DNA of 64,000 nt from Oscillospiraceae bacterium. Its GTDB lineage: Bacteria; Bacillota; Clostridia; Oscillospirales; CAG-382. The DNA lies in the NCBI GenBank assembly GCA_015063785.1, contig SVTM01000004.1, positions 38,708 to 102,707 on the forward strand, written 5' to 3'. The notes beneath the pieces are model-generated. The model saw only the letters and a program-made list of their open reading frames with translations. It searched no databases and was not told the origin of the DNA. The position numbers and the translations under genes were made by a program. The number at the start of each line of letters is the position of its first letter. Within the stretch, counting starts at the first letter, position 1. Shown in pieces: positions 50,524 to 59,074 of this stretch.

Positions 50524-51564
50524 TCAGAATAGTGAAATAACGTCTTTCACAGTGACAAATATCATAAGTGTCAGAAGCATTGCAAGTCCTGCAAAATTTA
50601 CTGCTGTTTCGATTTTTTTGTTCACTGGGCGTCTGATGACCGCCTCTATTGCAATAAAAAGTATCCTTCCGCCGTCAAGGGCAGGAAAAGGCAAAAGATT
50701 GAACACACCGATATTGATGGCGATAAGAGCCAGCAAAAACAACACCGAGCCAGCACCGTATTTTGCACTTTCTCCGATCTCGCTGACCACTCCCACAGGT
50801 CCCGACACCGCCTCAACCGAATACTTGCCGCTTACAAGATCCACAAGCGAATATACGACCATTTTCACGGAAGCTGTGGTTTGCCCAAATGTCTCGAAAA
50901 TACAGTTGAAAAAGTTTTTGTTTTTTTCCTGCGGTATAAAGAACGACGGATTTGCAAAAGTTATGCCGTCGGACGAGTCGGTTGGGAAGCGGAAGTTTTC
51001 GATTATTATTTTTTCTCCGCCTCGGCGCACAGTTATTTCAACCGGTCTTGCGTCAAGGCGCATAGCGGTGAAAACGTAGTCGTATCTCACGCCCACTTTG
51101 TGCCCGTCGACAGAGATGATCTCGTCTCCGGCGCGAAGCCCTTGGTATTCTTCAACTATCTCGCCGTTCGTATCAGCCACAAGAAAAGATTCGATCTTGT
51201 TCGAATAAAGCCTGTCGCTCGATACAACGCAGACGAACATGATGATAAATCCCAAAACAAGGTTCATAAAAGCGCCTGCAAACAGTATTATAAATCGCGC
51301 AAGCTTTGATTTCTTTTCAAAAGAATTCGGGTCGTCGCTTTCCTCGTCCTCTCCTGCCATGCTGACAAAGCCGCCGACAGGCAAAAGTCGCAGAGAATAC
51401 AGAATCCCGTCTTTTGATTTTTTTGAAAATATCTTCGGTCCCATACCGATGGAAAACTCGTTAACCGTCACACCGAAGAAGCGTGCCGTCAAAAAATGCC
51501 CCAGCTCGTGGACGAAAATGATCACGCCAAAGCCGAGAATTGCGATGATTATGCCTAAAGCCAT
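50524..51564 (-). CDS. rseP: RIP metalloprotease RseP/RasP (site-2 protease)
   Basis: 346-residue intramembrane zinc protease: FVHELGHFLTARFFG (HExxH, residues about 18-22), one PDZ domain (about 125-205; GLRAGDEIISVDGHKV) and NLLPFPALDGG with the third ligand Asp (about 290). It cleaves anti-sigma factors and signal peptide remnants. The ATG at 51564 lies after GGAGGA; an upstream in-frame GTG/ATG at 51597 would add 11 residues before the hydrophobic start and is disfavoured. Confidence 0.97.
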   Translation of the reverse strand: MALGIIIAILGFGVIIFVHELGHFLTARFFGVTVNEFSIGMGPKIFSKKSKDGILYSLRLLPVGGFVSMAGEDEESDDPNSFEKKSKLARFIILFAGAFMNLVLGFIIMFVCVVSSDRLYSNKIESFLVADTNGEIVEEYQGLRAGDEIISVDGHKVGVRYDYVFTAMRLDARPVEITVRRGGEKIIIENFRFPTDSSDGITFANPSFFIPQEKNKNFFNCIFETFGQTTASVKMVVYSLVDLVSGKYSVEAVSGPVGVVSEIGESAKYGAGSVLFLLALIAINIGVFNLLPFPALDGGRILFIAIEAVIRRPVNKKIETAVNFAGLAMLLTLMIFVTVKDVISLF

Positions 51565-51626
51565 TTTATATCTGTTCCTCCGTGGGGAGATGCACAATAG
51601 ATTTTATGCCGAAAAAGGGGTATATA

Positions 51627-52781
51627 TCAGCACTTTACGGCAGAATAAACGAACTCCCTCGCCCTTTTGTCAGCATCAAGAATATCTGTAAAAGAAGGAG
51701 TGTTGCTGTTGGGTACGATGCTTGAAATAGCATCGGAAATGAGCGAATAAATGTCGTAGAATGCTATTTTTTTGTTAAGATAAAGATCCACACACGCCTC
51801 GTTTGCCGAGTTGAAAACGCACGGGCTGATGCCGCCGAGCGAAACTGCCTTTTTCGCCAGTGTAATGCCGGGAAAAACGTCGTGGTCAACAGGGAAGAAG
51901 GAAAGCCCGGCAAGCTTTGAAAAATCAAGCTCGGGAGTAAGACCGTCTTTTTTTGCAGTTCCTGTCAGAGCATACTGAATGCAAAGTCGCATATCTGGCA
52001 CCGCAAGCTGCGCCATAACCGAATTGTCGCGGTATTGCACCATCGAGTGAATAATGCTTTCGCGGTGGACGATAATGTCTATCTTGTCGCAGGGCATATC
52101 AAAAAGCCACATGGCTTCGATAAGTTCGAGTCCTTTGTTCACAAGGGTGGCACTGTCAATTGTGATCTTTCGTCCCATGCTCCAGTTCGGATGCTTCAAA
52201 GCCTGCTCGGGAAGAGCGTTTGCTACAAAATCGCGATCTTTGCCAAAGAAAGGTCCTCCCGATGCGGTGAGTATCAGCTTTGATATCTCGCTTTTGTCGT
52301 TTTTGCCGATGCACTGATGAATGGCACAATGCTCGCTGTCAACCGGAAGCAGGCGAATTCCGTTTTTCTTCACTTCATCCATAACGATACTGCCTGCGGC
52401 AACAAGAGTCTCCTTGTTGGCAATGGCAAGGTTTTTCTTTGCACGGATGGCGCGAAGTGTGGGCGCAAGTCCTGCAAACCCGATTATTGAATTAAGCACG
52501 GTGTCTGCGTCTGTTTTTTCAATTATTTCGCAGGACGCTTCCTTTCCCGAAAGCACAGTGCAGTCAGTATCTGCCACAGCAATCTTCAGCGCTTTTGCGG
52601 CATCCTCGTCGGTCACGGCGCAAAAGCGCGGGGAATATTTGCGTATCTGCTGTTCAAGAAGCTTTGTGTTAGAGTTTGCGCTGATGGCATCGACTTTTAT
52701 ATCCAGATGGCTTGCCACTTCCAGCGCCTGGGTGCCGATAGACCCTGTGGAGCCGAGAATGCAAAGCTTTTGTGTGTCCAT
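51627..52781 (-). CDS. dxr: 1-deoxy-D-xylulose 5-phosphate reductoisomerase
   Basis: 384-residue NADPH-dependent IspC of the MEP pathway. LGSTGSIGTQALEV is the dinucleotide loop (residues 9-22), ANKETLVAAG and DSEHCAIHQC the metal/substrate regions, ASGGPFFGKD and KITIDSATLVNKGLELIEA the flexible loop and helix. Ends NSANEACVDLYLNKKIAF and a C-terminal helical bundle. It sits between glgB and rseP, as dxr-rseP is adjacent in many Firmicutes. Confidence 0.98.
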   Translation of the reverse strand: MDTQKLCILGSTGSIGTQALEVASHLDIKVDAISANSNTKLLEQQIRKYSPRFCAVTDEDAAKALKIAVADTDCTVLSGKEASCEIIEKTDADTVLNSIIGFAGLAPTLRAIRAKKNLAIANKETLVAAGSIVMDEVKKNGIRLLPVDSEHCAIHQCIGKNDKSEISKLILTASGGPFFGKDRDFVANALPEQALKHPNWSMGRKITIDSATLVNKGLELIEAMWLFDMPCDKIDIIVHRESIIHSMVQYRDNSVMAQLAVPDMRLCIQYALTGTAKKDGLTPELDFSKLAGLSFFPVDHDVFPGITLAKKAVSLGGISPCVFNSANEACVDLYLNKKIAFYDIYSLISDAISSIVPNSNTPSFTDILDADKRAREFVYSAVKC

Positions 52782-52797
52782 TTTGTTCTCCTTGGAT

Positions 52798-54822
52798 TTA
52801 TTTTTTGTTGACCTTTATTTTTTCAAGAACCGCGCAGCTTCGGCAGGGCAGATATATCTCGAATCCGAGTCCGTGGGTAGTTTTTTTCGTATGGTAAATG
52901 TAGTCGTTCGAAATTCTGTCATATCCGCCGTAGTCTTTTTTGTCAGAAGAAAAGACCACCTTGTATGCTCCGGATCTGGGGCAGCTTACAAAAACAGATT
53001 CCTGCGACTGTGTGGGGTGCAAATTGAAAACGAAGAGAAGCCCGTTTCTTTCAAAAACAAGAACCTTCTTTTGGTCGTCAATAAAGATACTTTTTGTTTC
53101 GCCTTTTTCATACAGATTGTGCTCTGTTACGAATTCTGTCATATCGCGGTCAAAATCCGAAAGCCATTCGTATTTGTAATTGGGATTATCCACCAGCGAC
53201 CATTGACGCCGTGCATAATGATAGCTCCATCCGTTGCCTTCCCGCGGAAAGTCGATCCATTCAGGATGTCCGAATTCGTTACCCATAAAGTTAAGATAAC
53301 CATTTCTTGCACATGCAGCTGTGATAAATCGGATAAGCTTGTGCATATCAATGGCGGTGTCGATGGAGGGGGTGTGATACTCCTTCATCATACCGGTGTA
53401 CATTTCGGCGTCGGCAAGACGGAAAATTATCGTTTTGTCTCCTACCATTGCCTGATCGTGAGATTCTGCATAGCTTATGGTTTTTTCACCGTATCTGCCG
53501 CCCGTCAGCTCGTGCCAAAGATAAAACATGTTCCAGTTTTCGATGGACGATTCTTTTATCAGCTTTATCCACATATCGGGAATACCCATCGAAAGGCGGT
53601 AGTCAAAGCCAAAACCTGCGCAGGATATGGGCAGGCACATTCCTGGCATGCCGCTCATGTCCTCGGCTATGGTAATGGCGTTTTTGTTGATCGAATGTAT
53701 AAGCTCGTTGGCAAGGGTAAGATATACCCTTGCATCAACGTTTGTGTTCAAAGAATAGTATTGTGAATAGTCAGTAAATGCAGTACCGAGCCCGTGATCT
53801 TCGTATAGCATAGAGGTCACGCCGTCAAAGCGGAAACCGTCAAAGTGAAATTCGTACTGCCAATATTTGAGGTTTGAAAGAAGAAAATGCAAAACCTCGG
53901 TTTTTCCGTAGTCAAAGCATCTTGTTTTCCATGCATTGTGCCAGCCTCTGTTGCTTTCGAGAAAATATTGTCCGTCGGTTCCGTCCTGCTTATTAAGTCC
54001 TTCGCTTTCGTTGGGGCAGGCGTGGCTGTGTACTACGTCAAGAATAACTGCAATGCCCATTTCGTGGGCCTTGTTGATCAAATATTTCAGATCTTCAGGC
54101 TCACCGAAGTGATGAGAGGGAGCAAAAAAGTTTGTCACCTGATATCCAAACGATGCGTAGTACGGATGCTCCTGTATTGCCATCAGCTGTACTGCATTGT
54201 AGCCTGCTTTTTTGATCCGGGGCAGGATGATATCTGCAAACTCGCGATAGGTGCCAATGCCGTATTTGTCCTGAGCCATGCCGATGTGCGCCTCGTATAT
54301 CAATGGATTCTTGATAGCGGTCTTGCTGTAAAATGCATCGTCGGTCCACTCAAAATCTTTTTCGGGCATCCAGATTCTGCCGCAGAGCATATGGGTGGTA
54401 TCATCAAGCTGTGCATACCTTACGTACGCAGGCAAACGCTCAAAGAAATACCCCTTGTGCTTTACAAATAGTTTGACGTACTGTCCGTGCTTCAGGGCAT
54501 CCTTGCCCGAAAGTTTGACCTCCCACACGCCGTTGCCGATTTTTGAAAGGGGAGTGTCGCTTTTGTTCCATCCGTTGAAATCGCCGAAAAGCCACACAGC
54601 GTCTGCTCCCGGCAACCACTCGCGAAAGACCCATCCGTCGCATGTCTTGTGAAAACCGAAATACAGATGTCCGTTTATGGCATCCGAAAGCTTCTTGTTT
54701 TTGGCAAGGGTATACCTTGCCTTTTTGTATCTTTCAAGATGCATTTTTATATCTTTGAAAAAGGGCTCGAGCATGGCGTCCTTTTGTTTCAGGTTCAAAA
54801 GAGCTTTTTCAACGTTGAGCAT
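52798..54822 (-). CDS. glgB: 1,4-alpha-glucan branching enzyme (GH13_8, eukaryote-like type)
   Basis: About 674-residue GH13 branching enzyme. N-terminal CBM48 (about 55-140; REWLPGADAVWLFGDFNGW), then the barrel with VILDVVHSHACPN (region I), DGFRFDGVTSMLY (nucleophile Asp), ITIAEDMSGMPG (acid/base Glu) and YAESHDQAMVGDKT (region IV), and a C-terminal beta domain. This resembles eukaryotic and clostridial/bacteroidal GH13_8 more than E. coli GlgB. The ATG at 54822 has AAAGG at 9 nt; an ATG at 54831 overlaps that site. It is inserted in the lipid/isoprenoid cluster, with no other glycogen gene in view. Confidence 0.95.
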   Translation of the reverse strand: MLNVEKALLNLKQKDAMLEPFFKDIKMHLERYKKARYTLAKNKKLSDAINGHLYFGFHKTCDGWVFREWLPGADAVWLFGDFNGWNKSDTPLSKIGNGVWEVKLSGKDALKHGQYVKLFVKHKGYFFERLPAYVRYAQLDDTTHMLCGRIWMPEKDFEWTDDAFYSKTAIKNPLIYEAHIGMAQDKYGIGTYREFADIILPRIKKAGYNAVQLMAIQEHPYYASFGYQVTNFFAPSHHFGEPEDLKYLINKAHEMGIAVILDVVHSHACPNESEGLNKQDGTDGQYFLESNRGWHNAWKTRCFDYGKTEVLHFLLSNLKYWQYEFHFDGFRFDGVTSMLYEDHGLGTAFTDYSQYYSLNTNVDARVYLTLANELIHSINKNAITIAEDMSGMPGMCLPISCAGFGFDYRLSMGIPDMWIKLIKESSIENWNMFYLWHELTGGRYGEKTISYAESHDQAMVGDKTIIFRLADAEMYTGMMKEYHTPSIDTAIDMHKLIRFITAACARNGYLNFMGNEFGHPEWIDFPREGNGWSYHYARRQWSLVDNPNYKYEWLSDFDRDMTEFVTEHNLYEKGETKSIFIDDQKKVLVFERNGLLFVFNLHPTQSQESVFVSCPRSGAYKVVFSSDKKDYGGYDRISNDYIYHTKKTTHGLGFEIYLPCRSCAVLEKIKVNKK

Positions 54823-54882
54823 CTGTCCCATCCTTTCGTTACAAGAAAACGTGTTTTTATGTCGGATGACGTTTAAGAGTAC

Positions 54883-54917
54883 AAAAACGCCGATTCGGAT
54901 AAGAAACGGCGCTTTTA
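54883..54917 (-). terminator. Terminator-like hairpin upstream of cdsA end/glgB start
   Basis: AAAACGCCG with CGGCG-TTTT, wide loop of about 14 nt. It is between glgB (transcribed first) and cdsA as read on the + map; on the minus strand it lies after cdsA and before glgB, so it may partly separate glgB from the upstream cluster. Confidence 0.6.
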
Positions 54918-54954
54918 TGTATGATTATATTTAGCAAAAAGCACTGCTTCCCGA

Positions 54955-55797
54955 TCAAAGCATCTGGAAAACGGTGATAAAATCAGGGTTTTCCATAAGC
55001 ATATAGAGGAAAGGCGCAACGGCGAGAATACTGTCAAAGCGGTCAAGAACTCCGCCGTGTCCGGGGAAGATCTTGCCATAATCCTTGATGTCGTAATCAC
55101 GCTTTATGGCAGACGCCGCAAGGTCGCCAAACTGGGATATGACCGAGATAAAAGCGCCGATAAGAGCGATTATCGCATAGTTCGGGACAATGTTTTCGAG
55201 ACGCGCGATGATCATCGAATAAAGCACGAAGAAAAGCGCACAGAAAAGAATGCCCGAAACAGCACCTTCAACAGTCTTTTTTGGACTGACTTTGGGGCAA
55301 AGCTTGTGCTTGCCGAAAAATCTGCCGCCAAAATATGCGAAAATGTCTGTTACCCAGGCGCCGATGAAGATGAACATATATACATAGTCGCCGAGCACCT
55401 GCGCATTTCTTAAAAGAACGATGCAGGTGAACGAAACGGTTATGTATACCGACGTGGTGAAAACCACAGATATATCCCGAGTATTGATCTTTCCTGCTGC
55501 AAAAACGTGGATAAAGAGCAGATAGAAAAGAAAAATGAGGGTTATGGACAACAATACTCCATAAGATGTGGCGACGGGACTAACCGCTAGAAGCGGACCT
55601 GCCGCCGCATACAACATTGCAGGGATAGTAAGTGCAAGCTTTTTGACCTGACCGGTACAGGTCAGCATCTCGTGTACGGCAATCGTTGACATAAGCGACG
55701 CCGCAACAACAAAGACGATCGGGTACGGATATGACAGAATGATTATGGGAATAAAAATCGCCAGCAAAACCAGACCTGTCACTATACGCTGTTTCAT
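54955..55797 (-). CDS. cdsA: Phosphatidate cytidylyltransferase
   Basis: 280-residue polytopic membrane enzyme making CDP-diacylglycerol from phosphatidate and CTP. It has about eight membrane helices and the family signature SQFGDLAASAIKRDYDIKD followed by FPGHGGVLDRFDS; KTVEGAVSG comes earlier. The ATG at 55797 follows AAAGGA at 7-nt spacing; an upstream GTG/ATG at 55818 overlaps the uppS stop and is disfavoured. Confidence 0.97.
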   Translation of the reverse strand: MKQRIVTGLVLLAIFIPIIILSYPYPIVFVVAASLMSTIAVHEMLTCTGQVKKLALTIPAMLYAAAGPLLAVSPVATSYGVLLSITLIFLFYLLFIHVFAAGKINTRDISVVFTTSVYITVSFTCIVLLRNAQVLGDYVYMFIFIGAWVTDIFAYFGGRFFGKHKLCPKVSPKKTVEGAVSGILFCALFFVLYSMIIARLENIVPNYAIIALIGAFISVISQFGDLAASAIKRDYDIKDYGKIFPGHGGVLDRFDSILAVAPFLYMLMENPDFITVFQML

Positions 55798-55814
55798 GAC
55801 GAAATCCTTTCGAA

Positions 55815-56540
55815 TCAAAGACCGCCGAATCTGCGGTGTGTTTTTGCAAATTTATGGAACGCTTTGTAAAGATCCTTTTTGCCAAAATCCGGCCATAGGG
55901 TGTCTGTGAAGTAGAATTCGGCATAGGATGCTTGCCACATAAGGTAGTTTGAAAGCCGTATTTCGCCGCCTGTTCTGATGATGAGGTCAGGGTCGCCGAC
56001 GGGAGCGGTGTAAAGACGCGAAGAAATGTCCGCCTCGGTAATCTCTGTCTTGCCGTCGGCAATAAGGCTGTTCACTGCGTGGCATATTTCGGCACGCGAG
56101 CCATAGTTTATGGCAACGTTGAGGTTGTAATGGAGATGAGCGGTTTTTTCTTCCGAGTCGTTCATTTTCTGAATCATTTCGGCAGGGAGTATCGATCTGT
56201 CTCCGATGATGCGCATACGTATGCCCTTTTTAAGACATTTTTCCACGCAAATATCAAGATATTCATCAAGAAGCTTGAGAATATACTGAACCTCGCTGTC
56301 GGGTCTTTTCCAGTTTTCGGTGGAAAAGGCGTAGACTGTAACGGTGTTGACTCCTGCCGTAAAGCACATTTCCACCACGTCCTCAAAAGTTTTTACACCC
56401 TTGCTGTGGCCTGCAGTGCGGGGGAGTCCTCTTTTTTTTGCCCATCTGCCGTTTCCGTCCATGATAATGGCAACATGCCCCGGAAGAGTTTCCGGGAGCA
56501 TATTTTCATTCAGATGGTTCTTTGAGGAAAATATTCCCAT
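55815..56540 (-). CDS. uppS: Undecaprenyl diphosphate synthase (cis-prenyltransferase)
   Basis: 241-residue enzyme forming undecaprenyl diphosphate from farnesyl and isopentenyl diphosphates for the cell wall lipid carrier. HVAIIMDGNGRWAKKRGLPR (residues about 22-41) is the pyrophosphate loop with the catalytic Asp; YAFSTENWKRP and LLIRTGGEIRLSNYLMWQ (DLIIRTGGExR motif) follow. It starts 1 bp after frr, suggesting coupling. Confidence 0.98.
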   Translation of the reverse strand: MGIFSSKNHLNENMLPETLPGHVAIIMDGNGRWAKKRGLPRTAGHSKGVKTFEDVVEMCFTAGVNTVTVYAFSTENWKRPDSEVQYILKLLDEYLDICVEKCLKKGIRMRIIGDRSILPAEMIQKMNDSEEKTAHLHYNLNVAINYGSRAEICHAVNSLIADGKTEITEADISSRLYTAPVGDPDLIIRTGGEIRLSNYLMWQASYAEFYFTDTLWPDFGKKDLYKAFHKFAKTHRRFGGL

Positions 56541-56541
56541 G

Positions 56542-57096
56542 TCAGATAGCCATTATTTCCTTGTTTTTCTTGTCGGTGATAACATCGACTTCCTTGGTGA
56601 ACTTTTCTGTGAGATCCTGAACATTCTTTTCAGAAATCTTCTGTTCATCCTCGGTCATTTCCTTCTTCTTCGCCATATCCTTTGCCTTGTCGTTGGCATC
56701 GCGGCGGATGTTGCGCAGAGCAACCTTTGTATTTTCAGCAAGCTTGGAAACATGCTTTGTGAGCTCACGTCTGCGCTCTTCTGTGGGCTGGGGGAAGGAG
56801 ATGCGGATCACCTTGCCGTCATTCTGGGGAACAAGACCAAGGTCTGCCACCTGGATAGCCTTTTCAATAGCCTTGAGCATAGAAGCGTCGTAGGGCTGGA
56901 TAACGATTGTTCTTGCATCAGGAAGCTTAACTGTTGCAACCTGGTTTACAGGTGTTTCCATACCATAGCATTCAACGGTGATCTTGTCGAGAATCTGGGG
57001 ATTTGCGCGGCCGGCGCTGATGGTTGCAAGCTCGGATTCATAAGCCGAGATGCTCTTTTTCATTTTTTCTTCGTAGTCCTTTGTGTTGAGTAACAT
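56542..57096 (-). CDS. frr: Ribosome recycling factor
   Basis: 184-residue RRF, exactly the usual length. SAGRANPQILDKITVECYG, TPVNQVATV, and the C-terminal EDEQKISEKNVQDLTEKF are conserved. It dissociates post-termination ribosomes with EF-G. It sits between pyrH and uppS in the standard Firmicutes order. Confidence 0.98.
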   Translation of the reverse strand: MLLNTKDYEEKMKKSISAYESELATISAGRANPQILDKITVECYGMETPVNQVATVKLPDARTIVIQPYDASMLKAIEKAIQVADLGLVPQNDGKVIRISFPQPTEERRRELTKHVSKLAENTKVALRNIRRDANDKAKDMAKKKEMTEDEQKISEKNVQDLTEKFTKEVDVITDKKNKEIMAI

Positions 57097-57130
57097 AGCG
57101 GTTCTCCTTTGTATTATAGAATTGTATTTT

Positions 57131-57838
57131 TTAATAATTGTTTACGATAGTGCCAAGCTTTTCGCCCATAACGGCTTTAACGATATTTTCAGGCTCGTTG
57201 AGACCAAAGAGAAGAATGGGAAGATTGTTTTCTCTACCCATGGCAGCGGCAGTGCTGTCGATTACTGCCAGGTCGTTTTTGAGTATGTCGTTGTAGCTTA
57301 CGGTGTCAAGCTTCTTTGCATCGGGATCCTTTTTGGGATCGGCGGTGTAAACACCGTCTATGTTCTTTGCAAAGAACGCCGCGTCAGCATCAAGCTCTAC
57401 TGCGCGAAGGACGGCAGCCGTATCTGTCGAGAAGAAGGGGCTTCCCGTGCCGCAGGCAACAATAACTGCCTTGCCATTTTCAAGATGTTCCACAGCCTTG
57501 TCGCGAACGTATGGCTCGGCGATCTGGATCATGGGAATGGCGGTCATGGTAACGGCGGGAAGACCTGCGTTTTCAAGCCCTGTCTGCATTGCAAGCGAGT
57601 TGATGGTGGTGGCAAGCATTCCGATATGATCCGAACGACTGCGGGTGATCTGTGTGCCTTTTTTTCCTCGCCAGATATTTCCGCCGCCGACAACAATGGC
57701 AATCTGTGCGCCTTTGTCTGCGCATTCTTTGATCTTTTCTGCTACCTTTGCAATAAAGTCAAAGTTGAGAATGCCGTCTGCTCCCGTCGAAAGAGCTTCG
57801 CCCGAGAGCTTTAAGAGTATTCTTTTGTACTTAGGCAT
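57131..57838 (-). CDS. pyrH: UMP kinase
   Basis: 235-residue amino-acid-kinase-fold UMP kinase: RILLKLSGEAL at the start, VVGGGNIWRGKKG (phosphate loop), DHIGMLATTINSLAMQ, VIVACGTGSPFFSTDTAAVLR (GTGxPFFTTD) and DGVYTADPKKDP. It phosphorylates UMP to UDP. AAAGGA precedes the ATG; a small hairpin (AGACC/GGTCT) lies in the 46-bp gap to rbsK. Confidence 0.98.
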   Translation of the reverse strand: MPKYKRILLKLSGEALSTGADGILNFDFIAKVAEKIKECADKGAQIAIVVGGGNIWRGKKGTQITRSRSDHIGMLATTINSLAMQTGLENAGLPAVTMTAIPMIQIAEPYVRDKAVEHLENGKAVIVACGTGSPFFSTDTAAVLRAVELDADAAFFAKNIDGVYTADPKKDPDAKKLDTVSYNDILKNDLAVIDSTAAAMGRENNLPILLFGLNEPENIVKAVMGEKLGTIVNNY

Positions 57839-57884
57839 AATATATAATTCCTTTCAGAGACCGTTTGGTCTGATAATACGTGAT

Positions 57885-58814
57885 TCAGTTTTCGCGGATA
57901 AACGCGATAACCTGCTCTTCGGTGGGAAGAGAGGGGAGAGCTCCGTTTTTGGTAACGGTGAGAGCACCGACTGCGTTGGCATAACGACAAGCGCTCTTGA
58001 TATCGCCCGAGCGCAGATATTCGTAAGTCATGGCGGCGGTAAAAGCATCACCTGCCGCGGTGGTGTCGACCGCTGTTACGTAGTACGACGGGATGGCGAT
58101 ACCCATCTTGCCGTCATAGACATAGCAGCCTCTGTGACCAAGCTTCAGTACCACATACTTGGTGTCAAGCTTAGAATAAAGGTCAAGACAGATTCTTATA
58201 TAACTTTCGGGATCGTATGGCTTGATACCTGTCAAAGCCTCTGCTTCACTTTCGTTGGGCGAGAATATCTCAATCTTTCCGAATTTAGAAAGATCAAGCC
58301 CCGGAATAATAGGACCTGCGTCGATGATAACGGGCACATTTCCTTTGTTTGCCTGTTCCACCGAATAGTAGACGGTGTCAAGAGGTATTTCAAACTGCAC
58401 GAGAAGCGCATCGGGATAAGATGTAAGAGCTTCCTCCACATCCTCGCGGCAAAGAGCACTGTTAGCACCGGGGAAAACGACGATGCGGTTTGCACCGTTG
58501 CTTTCAACGAAGATTGCGGCAAGACCTGTGGGAAGGGATTTGTCGGTGGTAAGATATCGAGTGTCTATCTTTTCTGACTCGTAGGTGGCACGTAGCATTT
58601 TTCCGTTGCTGTCGTTGCCGATTCTTGCACAGAAAACCACATCAGCGCCAAGTCTTGCGGCGGCAACTGCGGCATTTGCACCCTTTCCGCCGGGGACAAA
58701 GCTGTATGAACCGTCGGAAATTATAGTCTCTCCTGCGTTTGGAACAACATTGACCTTAGCTACAAAATCGGTGTTGGTGCTTCCGACTGCGAGTATTCTG
58801 GGTTTTGGTGCCAT
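57885..58814 (-). CDS. rbsK: Ribokinase (PfkB family)
   Basis: 309-residue PfkB sugar kinase. GSTNTDFVAKVNVVPNAGET at the start, PGGKGANAAVAAARLGA (signature 1), FEIPLDTV, and VDTTAAGDAFTAAMTYEYL (signature 2, anion hole and catalytic Asp). It converts ribose to ribose-5-phosphate. It has a perfect consensus promoter and is the first gene upstream of pyrH; no ribose transporter is nearby. Confidence 0.92.
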   Translation of the reverse strand: MAPKPRILAVGSTNTDFVAKVNVVPNAGETIISDGSYSFVPGGKGANAAVAAARLGADVVFCARIGNDSNGKMLRATYESEKIDTRYLTTDKSLPTGLAAIFVESNGANRIVVFPGANSALCREDVEEALTSYPDALLVQFEIPLDTVYYSVEQANKGNVPVIIDAGPIIPGLDLSKFGKIEIFSPNESEAEALTGIKPYDPESYIRICLDLYSKLDTKYVVLKLGHRGCYVYDGKMGIAIPSYYVTAVDTTAAGDAFTAAMTYEYLRSGDIKSACRYANAVGALTVTKNGALPSLPTEEQVIAFIREN

Positions 58815-58863
58815 TGTATCAACCTCTTTCGCGCAAATTGGATATGTCTACCTAATCATATAC

Positions 58864-58892
58864 ATTATATACGAAAAGAAGCGATATGTCAA
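58864..58892 (-). promoter_or_regulatory. Consensus promoter of rbsK and the housekeeping operon
   Basis: On the minus strand TTGACA, 17-bp spacer, TATAAT, 50 bp before rbsK. No other strong promoter is seen until polC, so it may drive the whole cluster. Confidence 0.85.
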
Positions 58893-59007
58893 ACATAATC
58901 GATGCATTTTAGGATATTTTTTCTGTTTTTTGCAAAAAAATATACAAATTATTTATTTTCCTCTGTAAAAAACAAAAAAGACAGCAGATAGTATTTTTGG
59001 CGAAAAA

Positions 59008-59035
59008 AATATCCCGCAGTTTCCTGCGGGATATT
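59008..59035 (-). terminator. Terminator of the giant surface protein gene
   Basis: AATATCCCGCAG/CTGCGGGATATT stem with TTTC loop; minus-strand U-tract ATTTTTTT follows. It lies 40 bp after the stop codon. The rest of the 58815-59074 gap is AT-rich with only the rbsK promoter. Confidence 0.85.
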
Positions 59036-59074
59036 CTTGTAAAAGATCGCATTCAGCGGATCTTTATGATCTGA

